Of a stretch of 64,000 nucleotides of DNA, positions 48,208 to 61,098 are shown piece by piece (the stretch's first letter is position 1; each line of letters begins with the position of its first letter). The position numbers were made by a program, and so were the translations under genes. Location: NCBI GenBank assembly GCA_030068075.1, contig CM057836.1, positions 67,493,788 through 67,557,787 of the forward strand, in the 5' to 3' direction. Under the pieces are notes generated by a model. That model had not been told where the DNA came from and made no database searches. It saw nothing but the letters and a program-made list of their open reading frames with translations. The DNA is from Paguma larvata. Lineage: Eukaryota; Chordata; Mammalia; Carnivora; Viverridae.

Positions 48208-48219
48208 ATTTTAGCTTGT
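48208..48219. repeat. Target-site duplication of the 45.7-48.2 kb L1, right copy
   Basis: ATTTTAGCTTGT after the AT-rich L1 end. Confidence 0.85.
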
Positions 48220-49079
48220 TGATTATCTTGAAACTGTGTTGGACCCTCTTTCTACGTGGTTATTAGTGTGAATATATGAATCTCTCTGAGTCCTATACCT
48301 CTAGGACAATTCCAATTTCTACTTTCCTCCAGAATTATGTATATCTGTTCTTCTCTAGAAATAGAGACAAAATTATGCATATTATTACATAAAATAAACA
48401 TATATTATGTACCTGTGTTTTTTTTTTCCTTTTTATGTATGTACCTGTCTTCAGTGAGACTTAGGAATTATCCTTTTCTTTGTTTACTGACTATATGTTC
48501 TTATGTAAATATGTGTCAAGATCACCTTCCACCTGTCTATTTGGCCTCTAATTACATTATAACTTTATATAAATTCTTTATATAAATTCTACACTTTATA
48601 CAGCATTATAATTTAGACTCTTTGTCCTTGCATGCCAACTGTTAATTGTCTTATCTTACATTTTAGTTGAAGCAGCTTGCCAATGAAATTTTTGACTGGC
48701 AGTCCAAAAGGTATTACATTTTTTTCTTCTAATGTTGATATGTGGACTGCAGCTGGTCAATTCCAAAGAGATAGACAATTGGAACTACTTGATAATGTTG
48801 CAGGTGTGGAAATGTTGACAACTGACAATAAAATATGTTGGGAACAACTGTCTCCTTGAACAATATGACAGGGTATTTTATTTGCATGATGCATTGCTCA
48901 TGCAGAATGGTCCATAACTGGATAACTAGCATCACTCAGTATTTAATAAAGATTGTCCCTGAATGATTTCAAAGTCAACTTAAACTTTGCTAAGTCTCCT
49001 TTGAATCTGTTACCATTGTTCCAGTCCATAAAAATGGTCAATCGTGGTTGATTAATGAAGAAATAGTAATGATTTTAAC
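48220..49079. other. Anonymous intergenic DNA
   Basis: No gene or clear repeat. The ORF 48677-48859 (60 codons) has no recognisable motif. Confidence 0.5.
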
Positions 49080-49215
49080 TGAAAAGGACCCTAAAGATAT
49101 TTCTTTCATCTTCTCATTTTATGTGTAAAAAAAGTAAAAAAATAAAAGTCAAGTCAAGAACTAATACATGGTTCTCCCTGATTTCCAGTTCAGAATTTTT
49201 TTCTATTGTGCTACA
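49080..49215. repeat. MIR-like ancient repeat remnant
   Basis: 'ggaccctaaagatatttctt', 'cttctcattttatgtgtaaa', 'aagtcaagtcaagaactaat' and 'cctgatttccagttcagaat' then 'ctattgtgctacat' follow an old repeat order ('gaccttagagatcatct', 'cattttacagatgagg', 'tctcctgactcccagtccagtg', 'ccactacacca'). Confidence 0.5.
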
Positions 49216-50099
49216 TTATCAAGTTACTTAAATTGGAATATCCACATTTGTTTAAAAAATAATAATAACTTCAGAATTCATATACTTGCTAAAGCTCCAT
49301 TCTTCCTTCTGCATGTGATGTGTCTACCTAAGAAAAGTGGACAGAAATTCTGAACATAGTGAGGAAAATAAAGCCATCTTATTCCTGAAAAAGATTCTGT
49401 TTCTCCACTCTCAAGAAAGATTTTGCCATGTTATGGGGATGACTCATCCTAAAGGAGTTCACGTGGCTAAACTACCACAGTTATTAATGTGTTAATTTGA
49501 GGAAACAAAATTAGAATACACAAAATTAAAAACCAATATATAAAATAGTTGTTGCAACTGAAGGTCTTTTATACAAAAGTAGTTTGTCGATATATAGTTT
49601 CAGTGCACCTAGTTTAAACATGCTCCTTATTTTTATCACATAAAGGGAATTTCTAAATCTTTGAAGTGTTTGAAAGAGTTTCATGATAGAGGAAAAAAAA
49701 ATGTGAAAAATCTCAGGTGCAAACTGTACAGGACCTAGGAAAATCATAGGCAGTAAACGGCCAAGTAAGGTTACAACCTGTCAAGAGATTAAGATTTTGA
49801 GATTTTGAGTTTTGGTTTTTTAAACTAATGGCCAATTAAAAAGTGACTCTTACAGTTCCAAGAGGAAACAAGTAGTATAATCTATTGGTCATCTTATTAG
49901 CATTTATTCCTTAAATATTTTTGGATTACTGCCAATTTGTAATTCAAAATTCAATTTCTTGAGTTCAGATCTTCCTCTCCTTTTTATATGAGGCACAGAT
50001 TCTTCTTACATACGTGCTCTAGAGAAGATTAGAATATCAAACTTGGCCAAACTCTTACTCACCAACACATATATTTTCCCACCTTAATCCTTTAAAATA
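49216..50099. other. Anonymous intergenic DNA
   Basis: Nothing recognised. Confidence 0.5.
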
Positions 50100-50129
50100 A
50101 GGCATTGTCCTTGATCCCAAAATGGCAGA

Positions 50130-50528
50130 ACTGTAAAACTAAGAATAACCTTAGAGTTCAACATCCAGAGCATTAATAATTTTTTAAGTTTATTTATTTA
50201 TTTATTTTGATAGAGAGACATCGTGAGCAGGGGAGAAGCAGAGACAGACAGACAGAGAAAGAATTCCAAGCAGAGTCTGCGCCGTCAGCGCAGAGCCTGA
50301 CTCAGGGCTCAAACTCCCAAACCATGAGATCATGACCTGAGCCAAGATCAAGAGTAGACCACTTAATTGACTGTGCCACCTAGACACCCCAAGGGCATTA
50401 ACATTTTACAAATATCTCAGAAAAATTAGTGCCTTATCCAAGTACTTATACGCTAGAAGGTACTACTACAACCTAAATCCTGAACCCTGAATCCAAGGTT
50501 ATTGCCACTACACTATGCTGTCTCTACC
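50130..50528. repeat. MIR-like ancient repeat remnant split by a SINE
   Basis: 'aataaccttagagttcaaca' lies left of the SINE. 'gtgccttatccaagtactta', 'cctaaatcctgaaccctgaa' and 'attgccactacactatgctg' lie right of it. Together they follow the same ancient pattern as 49080-49215. Confidence 0.5.
50184..50390 (-). repeat. tRNA-Lys-derived felid SINE
   Basis: Minus-strand copy with the head complement 'ctgtgccacctagacacccc' ending at 50390. AGAGCATTAA (50167-50176) and AGGGCATTAA (50392-50401) look like parts of a duplication. Confidence 0.9.
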
Positions 50529-50530
50529 AG

Positions 50531-53468
50531 TTGGAATAAGGAATTTAAACAGTAGTTCATTTTAGTGCTATTTCCACCAAGATTTTATATTCTTTGGAGA
50601 TACTTTGCATAAAGTCTGCTTCAATCATTCAAATATAAACTTAAAAGGGGGATTTTCTTCCATTTAAATCTGCATTGTTCATCTGTTTTAGCTTTAAAGC
50701 AGCCAGCAGGGAATGCAAACAGAGCTGTTTGAAGCCTAGACAAGTTCCTGAATGAAGCTCAGTGCTGTCTCCTTGTGAAGCAGTAATAAACATTTACATT
50801 TGGGAAATGGTTGAAACCTTAGGGAAAAAATGAAGTCATAATGATCTCTTGTTGGGGATGGAGTGTCTAATGATACATAATAGTAATCATGACGACAATA
50901 ATAATGATAAATCGTGATTTGACGATGAGTTGAAAATAGAAAGCAATGAGCTTTGGAGGAAAAAAATGAGACAGTTTATAGCATATTCTGAGGAACACAG
51001 GTGCTCTTAGCTTCAGTCTGTTTCTGGGCCTATATAGAAACATCAAGTGAAAAGTGACAGATGCTGCCTCTTTCCTGCTGCTCTTGAAAAACTTACTTTT
51101 CTCTATTAAGAATCAAGTGCTTGAGTTCTTGCACAGTCTAAACAGAATCCTTCTGTCAAACTTTAATTCAACATGAAACTCTAGAAAAATGACTGTGACC
51201 GGGTGACTATCACATTGAGTCAAGGTCGTTTTCTTCTGTAGCTCCCTTTATTTCTGTATTTATCATAAAACCTTGTCAGTGCCCTTTGGAGTGTTTTTTT
51301 TTTGTTTTTTGTTTTTGGGTTTGTTTGTTTTTTTTTTTTCCATTTGGTAGGTTGGTGTTGGTTTGTTTTTTTTGCTACTTTGTTTTTTTGCTATTTCACA
51401 TATGCTTTCCTATCTCCATTAAAATGTATCTTTATATCATTTTCATTCTCACTTTTATCTCTGATCTTTCACTGATAATAACCCCTATAATGTGATGAGT
51501 TTTCTGGGCAGTAGCCATCCAACACACCTTTTTATGTTTGCTTCAACCCCATGCTTAGGCATACTTTTGTAGTATACTTCTGCTGCTGGTTTAGATACAT
51601 CAGAGGTGGTGCTGCACCATGATCAACATTTTAGAGCACTGTTTATTATCTGCTATCTTATAAATTTCTAGGGAGATTGCAATTTAAGAATAACTTCTTG
51701 TAACTTTGAAGTTCTAGAAATGTTCCATAACTAGAAATAAACTTTACACATGGGTTCATAAGTGTTACTCTGATGCACAAAGTGTGTTCCATCCAGAAGT
51801 CATCTTTATCCTGTCCATCCTGCTCACACGTGCCATTGGAAAAGATCAAGGAAAAAAGTTTTCCTCCTTTTATTTTATCAAGCTTTTCCAGAATGAAGAA
51901 CATTACAATAACTGCTCATCATACTAAGAAAAGGAGGTTGAGAACTTAAGCCACATCAGGAAATCCTTAAATGCTCCCTAATGCATTATTATAGAAATAT
52001 TAACTGTGGATTGGATCACATGCTATCCAATCAGTCCCACCTTACACTCTCCCCAAACAACAACAATAAAAGCAACAATAACGACTAAAAGCAGATGGGA
52101 AAATTCTTAGAACTCCATGGAACTGAAAGGAATGGGAAAGCATAGTGGACCTTGAAGAAAAGGTAAATAAACTTGCTCAACATTTAGCAATGATACAAGT
52201 CTGCTCCACACTCTCATTCTCCAAATGATTCAAAAGACAAAATCACAGAGCTGAGATATGGGAAAGATGATAAGACAGAAACTTATAAATATTATCCTAA
52301 TACTTATATTTTAATAATAAAAAATATTTATATCAAATATAATTCTCAGCAAAAAACACAAACTCTAAAATAAGATCCCCTCAAGTTTTCTTTTTCTTTA
52401 ACAATTCCATTGAGATAGTTTCTGTTACATTCCTCTCCCAACCCAACCTTTAGACTTACACTTAGTGTTAGATGTAGTTTCTTAGTTTGGTTAACCTCAC
52501 TGAATATGGAATAGTCGATCTACAACTTTACTGGGTCTACTTTATAATTTCACAGATGAAAACTGCCAGCGACCAAACAAAAGGAAGGTTAATGCTAGCC
52601 CCTTCATATTTTGTCCTCTTGATCTAGCCTATTGTAGATCTCTCTGTTGCAGAAGGCCAAATGGTAATGGGCTTCGACATGCATCCTCTGTATATCTCTA
52701 AGATAACAATATCAAATCAAACTCAGTATTCAAAAATGTAAGAAAAAAAATTGAGGGCATGTGAAGACATTATGCAAACCGTAGAGAGAGCAAACATTTG
52801 TTAGGGGAAAAGTGCGAATATGTCCATTGAAATGGATAGATAATAAATTTGAATAAATTATAAAACATCTTTGTAAAATTGCTGAAGGGAAAATAAATAA
52901 TAACATTAACTAAATAAGAAAATCTCAGGTAAAATAAAAACTGTATTTGACCAAGTCTTACTATCACTTAAGGAAGTAAAATGCAGAATTAACTTTGTAG
53001 GTAATGGAATATAGGTGATAAATGAGGGAACTTGGATTGTCATGACATAACTGAAAATATGATTCTATAACAGACATTAATGGTGGAATAGAAAAATATA
53101 ATCCTTTGATAACAGTCATTTTCAAGGACAGAAGAGCAGATAGACTAGCAATGGTAATCAGATGTGGAAAAGATGAAAATTTGCATAGCAGATTGGTAAT
53201 TGGGGGAAGTCGGACTATTCAATGCTAAAAACATTAAGCAGAAATAAACAGCAAGTTATATGTTGTTTCAAGACAAGAACTATTTCAAGTTTTTAAGGAG
53301 GGGGTAAAGTTAAATTTACTAATGTGAGATTAGCTTCAGATACATTATCTGAAAAAAATAAATGCCAGATCAAATTAAACAATATAAATTTCAAGAGAAA
53401 ATGATACAACTCAATAATTTATTAAGAGTCGGCTCTGATTTTTTTCACTATATTTTAAAAGAAACACT
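50531..53468. other. Repeat-poor intergenic stretch
   Basis: About 2.9 kb with no recognisable dispersed repeat. 51290-51402 is a T-rich simple tract with scattered G. 50690-51000 is less AT-biased and shows no decayed-repeat texture. No gene is recognised. Confidence 0.45.
51290..51402 (+). repeat. T-rich, G-interrupted simple tract
   Basis: Poly-T runs broken by G and GG, with very few A or C up to 51402. Confidence 0.8.
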
Positions 53469-54015
53469 TCTACTTTTTTAAGAGTTTATATTTTAGAGCA
53501 GTTTTAGGTTTATGACAAAACTGAGAGTGAAGTACATTGATTTCCCATATGCCCTCTGTCCACACACATGCATTATCAACATCACTCACCACAACGGTAC
53601 CATTTTTTACCAAGAACAAACCTACACTAACATGTTATAATCCCTCAGACCATACTTTACTATAGGGTTCACTCATGGTATTGTGCATTCTATGAGTTTG
53701 GATAAATGTATAATGACAGATTTCCATCATTACAGCATCACAAAGAGTATCTCACTGCCTTAAATATCTATGCTCTGCCTATTCATCCCTCCACCCTACT
53801 CCAACAACCACTTATCTCTTTACTGTCTTTAAAGAACTGCCTTTTCCAGAATGTCATATAGTTGGAATCATTCACTATGCAGCCTTTTCAGACTGGCTGC
53901 TTTCACTAATGCATCTCAGGTTCCTACATGTTTTTTCATAACTTGATAGCTCATATGTTTTTAGTCTGCATAATATTTCATTACCCAGGAATAACAGAAT
54001 TTATTTTATCTGTTT
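53469..54015 (-). mobile_element. Old LINE-1 (L1M) 3' segment
   Basis: Plus-strand landmarks are 'agagcagttttaggtttatg', 'tcactcatggtattgtgcat', 'ctatgagtttggataaatgt', 'ccttttccagaatgtcatat' and 'ttggaatcattcactatgca', the well-known reverse complement of an old L1 3' region. Confidence 0.8.
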
Positions 54016-55130
54016 AATTACTGAAAAAAAGATCTAAATTACTTCTAAGCTTGGACATGTATACACATGAGATACATGTATACACATACATACATGAGAA
54101 ATTCTTCCTTAAACGTTTGGTAGAATTCACCAATAAACAAACATTTCCCTTTTAATATCCAGATTCTGTAGCCCATCAAACCCAACATTATGTTTCTGAA
54201 AATTTCACCAGAGAACATTTTTAAAGTGACAATTTTGTTTGTGATAACAGTAAACAGTTGAATTATGACTTCGGTTGCCCATACTTTTCCTCAGTTAAAT
54301 ACCTAAAGTTTATGTCCCAAAAAACCCTCTATTTTTCAGCCTATACACATAATGAATTAGTTAAAATCTAACAATTCTAATTATTAATTATAACTATAAT
54401 TTTGAGAGCCAGACAGAAGTAATTTTCTTAGACAAGTTTTTAATCTCAATTTCATTGTGTCAAAGTCAACATTCTACCAGGTGAATGACTTAGCAATAAT
54501 TAATTATCACTCTATTTAAAGCTGACTAAAGTTATTAAGTTTACCTCTGGTTTATGAGTCTTCTTCCTGTAGATGAAGTTACATTATCAAAAATTATCCA
54601 TAATCAAGGTCAATAACAATTTGAAAGTGAAAAAGGAAGTGGTTGTATTGCACAAGAGTGAGGATGCTAAGGGATTAAAATGATTTTATGATAATGTGTT
54701 AAGTAACAAAATACAAGTTATTTACATCGAATGGAAGTAAATCATTAGTTTTACATAATGATTTAATAAAAAATATGCCAATAATGTGGCAATGTATCTG
54801 AACATAAATTTTACTTCATATACAGATATGGATGTTTGAAAGTTTGGTTGCCTAGGGAGTTTAGTAAATAATTATTTTTGGTACATTATTTGGTCTTCAG
54901 AATCACAAAGCATTCTTGTAATACAATGATACACATTGTATTCATAAATCTTAGAAATATCACCAGATAGCATCTAATGTTGCCAGGCATGTAAAAAATA
55001 AATCAGCATGGATGTTAACTGTTAAATTGATATGCTTGTATTCAAAATAAATTGACAGCACCCTTAAAACATTGAAGGCCCTTTGGCATAATAACTCATT
55101 TTCTAATTTTCTATGAGACTAATAAGACAA
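54016..55130. other. Anonymous AT-rich DNA
   Basis: A short ATACATGTATACACAT-type inverted repeat lies near 54055-54095. Otherwise nothing is recognised. Confidence 0.5.
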
Positions 55131-55135
55131 AGGGA

Positions 55136-55445
55136 TATATATATATATATGTTTGGCAGTGTTCATCACAGTTCCTAAAACAGCAAAAACCAAAAGCAAA
55201 TTAAATCTCTCATAATAGAAGACTTCTAAATAAAAAGGGGAATATATTATGGCATTAAAATAATTACTTACATACCATACGTATAGAATCACTACATTAA
55301 GTAGAAAAATTCTAGAAAATGTAAGTCAAAATACTGAAAATGATGAAGATTTGGGCAGTGAGAGGAAATGGTTCTATAAGATTTCATAACTTTTTTTCCC
55401 CATCCATATTGTCTATGGAATTTAAAAGAAAAAAACTAGAACTAG
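55136..55445 (+). mobile_element. Old LINE-1 (L1M) ORF2-end remnant
   Basis: After a (TA)n run at 55136-55151 come 'cagtgttcatcacagttcct', 'aaacagcaaaaaccaaaagc' and 'ggggaatatattatggcatt', in the L1M order (island of 'ttcatcacagcattatttataatagc', 'ggactggttaaataaattatggtac'). Confidence 0.5.
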
Positions 55446-56819
55446 AATAGAGATGAGAGTAAGTGTCACAGGATCAGGATAGCATCACGGCCTTTTTGTA
55501 GAATAGGAAAAAAGGTGTATGTGTGTAAGCAGATGATTGTGTGTATGTATGCAAGTGCATACTTTTTCTTCCTTGTGTACTAACCTTATAACTATCCAAA
55601 AATTATTTCTAATGCTATTATCTTATATTGAATTTCCAAGAGATTCGACTTTCAGGCTAAATTTTAACTAAAAACTGAACCAGCTGTATGGTCTTCTTAC
55701 AAGGTTTGGTCCCTTCGTAGCAAAAAACTGAAAGAACAAAATGCACTTTGACTTTTGAACATAAGCTATTGATATTATACTTTACTAACATCATAGGGAA
55801 TGTTACACCCTAAGATCTTTTGCCCTTTAGAATCATTCAAAAACTAAAGTGTTTTTATCTTATTGAGGCAGAACATGAACTAATTCTTTAGCTATGGGTC
55901 CCCTTTTCCAGACTTATCTCCCAAGCATACAGGAATGTAGCAAGACTAATGCATTCAAATCCAAAAATCAGTGATGATTCTTTAGCTTAGCCAAGCATGA
56001 ATACACAATTTCAGTAGGACATTCAGTATATCAATCTAAAGCTTTTAAATGTATTTATCAGTAAGATTAATGAAATATCAATAAATGAATTTTAATAGCA
56101 TAAGACATTTCTTTCTCCTGAAATTCTAAAAATGATGGTTGAAACTCTCCCCCAGTACTCAGAGTAGAAAAGTATGCTTTGAAACAGTGACTTTTCAGTC
56201 ACAGAACTGGTAGGGTTTGATTTTTCTAATGATGAATCCCACACAATGACTTTACATCATTGCATTTAATCCATTCACCATACAGTATATTTTCTATACT
56301 ATACTTAGAAAGTGTACTTTCTAAGATGAAGTAATTTAGATTATTTATTTGAATAAAACTTTATAGAAAATAAGTTTCAAAATTTAGTTTCCAATTTCTC
56401 CAATAAAATTTTATAATAAGATTTTTTCAGTGTAAATATAATATTTTCTGATTTTTTTCCTATCTCCAAAAAAAGTCACCTATTAATTTATATTTACAAA
56501 ATTTATGTAATGCAGCATTAAAAGGTGCATAAAATATTATGAAACAATATCAATGGGTAAGATAGCATAGTACTCTATAAAAACGTGCATGAAATCTAGA
56601 AAAATTAAATCTAAGGCTCATTTTTTCATAGTTAATACTACATTACTTTGTCTTCTTGGTGGAATGCAACTTGTCCTTCAAGTAACATTAAAGCTACCTA
56701 AAGGCCATCTCTACTCTTAAGATAATCCCAACCATCAAAACCAAAAATAAGTGAATCTATCTTTAGGCTTTAATACCTTACAGAATATTACTAATTACAG
56801 TGGATATTTTCCCTTTCAT
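55446..56819. other. Anonymous AT-rich DNA
   Basis: Nothing recognised. Confidence 0.5.
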
Positions 56820-56945
56820 TCAAGCATCAGGTATGAGCTCTTTAAATGGTAAAGAACCATGAATTTTATCATCTTTGTGTCCCCAGTGTCTAATACAGTG
56901 CCTGTAATTTAGTAGGCATTCAACTGTATTGAAAGAATGTCTGAA
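56820..56945 (+). repeat. LINE L2 3'-end remnant
   Basis: 'atcatctttgtgtccccagt', 'gtctaatacagtgcctgtaa' and 'agtaggcattcaactgtatt' are the L2 tail in order. Confidence 0.75.
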
Positions 56946-57062
56946 AAAATAATCATAATTGTAGGGCAATGACCCAAGCCAAAGACAGGAACATACTTGT
57001 AATAGTACAAAGTAGATTTATTAAATAAAATTTAAATTTAAAAAAATTATTAAATAAATTCA

Positions 57063-60000
57063 TATCTTTCAGTACTCACTTTAAACGTCAATAGACTAAA
57101 CGCTCCAATCAAAAGTCACATGGTAACAGAATGGATAAGAAAACAAGATCCAGCTATAGGCTGTTTACAAGAGACACACTTTAGACCTAAAGACACCTTC
57201 CAACTGAAAGTAAGGGGGTGGAAAACCATCTATCATGCTAATGGTCAACAAAAGAAAGCCGGAGTAGCCATACTTATATCAGACAAACTGCCCTTTAAAA
57301 TAAAGACTGTAACAAGAGATGAAAAAGGACATTATATCATAATCAAGGGGTCTATCCATCAAGAAGACCAAACGATTGTAAACATTTATGCTCCAAATGT
57401 GAGAGCACCCAAATACATAAATCAATTAATGACAAACATAAAGAAACTCATTGATAATAATACCAAAATAGTAGGGGACTTCAACACCCCCACTTACAGC
57501 AATGGACACATCATCTAAACAGAAAACCAACAAAGAAACAATGGCTTTGAATGACACACTGGACCAGACAGACTTAACAGATATATTCAGAACATTTCAT
57601 CCTAAAGCAGCAGAATATACATTCTTCTCCGGTGCACATGGAACATTCTCCAGAATAGACCACATCCTGGGACACAAATCAGCCCTCAACAAGTACAAAA
57701 ATATTGAGATCATACCAAGATTATTTTCAGACCACAATGCTATGAAACACAAAATCAACCACAAGAAAAAATTTGGAAAGATAACAAATACTTGAAGACT
57801 AAAGAACATCCCATTAAAGAATAAATAGGCTAACCAAGAAGTTAAAGAGGAAATTAAAAAGTACATGGAAGTCAATGAAAATGATAAACCACAGCCCAAG
57901 ACCTCTGGTACACAGCAAAGGCAGTCATAAGAAGAAAGTACATAGCAATTCAGCCTTCCTAAAGAAGGAAGAAAGGTCTCAGACACACAACATAATCATA
58001 TACCTTAAAGAGCTGGAAAAAGAACAACAAATAAAACCCCAAACTAGCAGAAGACAGGAAATAATAAAGATTAGAGCAGAAATCAATACTATTGAAAACA
58101 AAAACATAGTAGAACAGAGCAATGAAACCAGAAGCTGGTTTCTTGAAAGAAGTAACAAAATTGATAAACCACTAGCTAGTTTGATCAAAAAGAAAAAGGA
58201 AAGGACCAAAATAAATAAAATCAAGAATGAAAGAAGAGAAATCACAACCAACACAGAAGAAATAAAAACAATAATAAGAGGATATTATGACCAATTATAC
58301 ACCAATAAAATGGGTAATCTGGAAGAAATGAAAAAATTCCTAGAAAAATAAAAACTACCAAAACTGAAACAGGTAGAAATAGAAAATTTGAAAAGACCCA
58401 TAACCAGTAAAGAAATCAAATTAGTAATCAAAAACCTCCCAAAAAACAAGAGTCCAGGGCCAGATGACTTTCCAGGGGAATTCTACCAAACATTTAAGGA
58501 AGAGTTAACACCTATTCGGTTCCAAAAAAATAGAAATGAAAGGATATCTTCCAAACTTTTTCTATGAAGCCAACATTACCTTGATTCCAAAGCCAGACAA
58601 AGACCCCACTAAAAAGGAGAATTACAGACCAATTTCCCTGATGAACATGGATGCAAAAATCTTCAACAAGATATTAGCCACCTAGATCCAATAATACATG
58701 AAAAAAAAATTATTCACCACGATCAAGTGGGTTTATACCTGAGATGCAGAGCTGGTTCAATACCCACAAAACAATCAATGTGATTCATCACATCAATAAA
58801 ATAAAGGAAAAGAACTACATGATCCACTCAATAGATGCAGAGAAAGCATTTGACAAAATACAGCATCCTTTCTTCATAAAAAGCCTTAAGAAAGTAGGGA
58901 TAGAAGGCTCATACCTTGAGATCATAAAAGCCATATATGAAAGGCCCACAGCTAATATCATCACAAATAGGGAAAAATTGAGAGCTTTACCCCAAAGGAT
59001 AGGAACAAGACAGGGATGTCCATTCTCTCCACTGTTATTCAACATAGTATAGGAAGTCTTAGCCTCAGCAATCAGACAACACAATGAAGAAAAGGCATCC
59101 AAATCAGCCAGGAGGAGTGCAAACTTTTACTCTTCGCAGATGACATGATACTCTATATGGAAAACCCAAAAGATTCCTCCAAAACACTTCTAGAACTTAT
59201 CCATGAATTCAGCAAAGTGGCAGGATATAAAATCAATGGACAGAAATCATTTGCATTCCTATACACCAACAATTAAGCAACAGAAAGATAAATCAAGGAA
59301 TCAATCCCATTTACAATTGCACCTAAAGCCATAAAATACCTATGAATAATTCTAACCAAGGAGGTGAAAAATCTATACACTGAAAACTATAGAAAGCTTA
59401 TGAAAGGAATTGAAGAAGACACAAAAAAATGGGAAAATATTCCATGCTCCTGGATAGGAAGAACAAATATTGTTAAAATGTCAATACTACTCAAAGTAGT
59501 CTATATATTCAATGCAATCCCTATCAAAATAACATGAGCATTCTACACAGAGCTGGAAAAAAGATTCCAAAATTTGTATGGAATCAGAAAAGACCCTGAA
59601 TAGCCAAAGCTATCTTGAAAAAGAAAACCAAAGCAGGAGGCATCACAATCCCAAACTTCAAGCTGTATTACATGGCTGTAATCATCAAGACAGTATGGTA
59701 CCTGCATAAGAACAGACACTCAAATGAATGGAACAGAACAGAGAACCCAGAAATGGACCCACAAATGTATGGCCAACTAATCAGTGACAAAGCAGGAAAG
59801 AATATTCAATGGAATAAAGACAGTCTCTTCAGCAAGTGGTGCTGGGAAAACTGGACAGAGACATGCAGAAAAATGAACCTAGACCACTTTCTTACACCAT
59901 ACACAAAAATAAACTTAAAATGGATGAAAGACCTAAATGTAGGAGAGGAGCCATCAAAATCCTTGAGGGGAAAGCAGAGATGAACCTCTTTGACCTTGGC

Positions 60001-60825
60001 TGCAATTTACTCAACACATCTCCAGAGGCAAGGGATACAAAAGCAAAAATGAACTACTGGGACATCATCAAAATAAAAAGTTTCTGCACAGCGAAGGAAA
60101 TAATCAGCAAAACTAAAAGTCAACTGACAGAATGGGAGAAGATATTTGCAAACAACAAATCAGATAAACGGTTTGTATCCAAAATCTATAAAGAACTTAC
60201 AAACTCAACACTCAAGAAACAAATAACCCGATAAAGAAATGAGCCAAAGACATGAATAGACACTTCTCCAAAGAAGACATCCAGATGGCCAACAGACACA
60301 TAAAATGATACTCAACGTCACTTATCATCAGGGAAATACAAATCAAAACCACAATGAGATACCACCTCACACCTGTCAGACTGGCTAACATTACAACTCA
60401 GGCAACAACAGATGTTGGCAAGCATGCGGAGAAAGAGGATCTCTTTTGCACTGCTGGTGGGAATGCAAACTGGTGTAGCCACTCTGGAAAACAGGATGGA
60501 GGTTCTTCGAAAAATTAAAAATAAGAACTACCCTGAGACCCAGCAATTGCACTACTAGGTATTTATGCAAGGGATACAGAAGTGCTATTTGGAAGGGGCA
60601 CATGCACCCCAATGTTTATAGCAGCACTATCAACACTAGCCAAAGTATGGAAAGAGCCCAAATGTGCATCAATGGATGAATGGATAAAGAAGATGTGGTA
60701 TATCTATATACAATGGAGTATTACTTGGCAATCAAAAGGAATGAAATCTTGCCATTTGCAACTACATGGATGGAACTAGAGGGTATTATGTTAAGCAAAA
60801 TTAGTAAAAAAATTACAAATATCAT
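57063..60825 (+). pseudogene. LINE-1 ORF2 pseudogene, nearly complete but frame-broken
   Basis: ORF2 encodes the L1 endonuclease/reverse transcriptase that nicks target DNA and copies L1 RNA into it. This copy starts near the ORF2 N-terminus and ends near its C-terminus, missing only the first codons and ORF1. The endonuclease domain is visible at 57063-57770: the QETH motif at 57168-57179, a GDFNTP motif near 57475-57490, then R-I-D-H and S-D-H-N. A single-base indel near 57490 shifts the frame. Reverse transcriptase is at about 58430-59250: SPGPDDF near 58450, motif A D-A-E-K-A-F-D from 58834, and the F-A-D-D active site at 59133-59144, in another frame. The C-terminal part runs from 59600 to about 60820. 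Stops and shifts (for example after 57793, 58349 and 59050) mean that no full protein is made. Confidence 0.95.
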
Positions 60826-61098
60826 ATGACTTCATTCATATGAGGGCTTTAAGATATAAAACAGATGGACATAAGGGAAGCAAAAATAATATAAAAACAG
60901 GGAGGGAGACAAAAACATAAGAGACTCTTAAATACGGAGAACAAACAGAGGATTACGGCAGGGGTTGTGGGATGGGGGATGGGCAAAATGGGTAGAGGAA
61001 TTCAGGAATCCACTCCTGAAATCATTGTTGCACTATATGCTAACTAACTTTGGTGCAAATTAAAAAATAAATTAAAAAAAATTTTTAATAAAAACAAA
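57063..61098 (+). mobile_element. Carnivore LINE-1 insertion, 5'-truncated, about 4 kb
   Basis: The unit joins AT-rich flank near 57060 directly to ORF2, then continues through ORF2 to a 3' UTR at 60826-61098. The UTR has a G-rich stretch at 60957-60991 and the carnivore-type end 'ccactcctgaaatcattgtt', 'ctaactaactttggtgcaaa', followed by an A-rich tail with AATAAA. No convincing target duplication could be drawn because both flanks are A/T runs. It is uninterrupted by SINEs, unlike the other L1 copies here. Confidence 0.93.

Noticed and set aside
48677..48859. 60-codon ORF with mixed, protein-like composition
   Set aside because: No family is recognised and the flanks show no exon signals that I can support.
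57030..57062. Left target duplication of the 4-kb L1
   Set aside because: Both flanks are A/T runs, so several equally weak matches exist and none can be chosen.
57597..58254. Minus-strand ORFs of 129 and 91 codons
   Set aside because: Shadows antisense to L1 ORF2.
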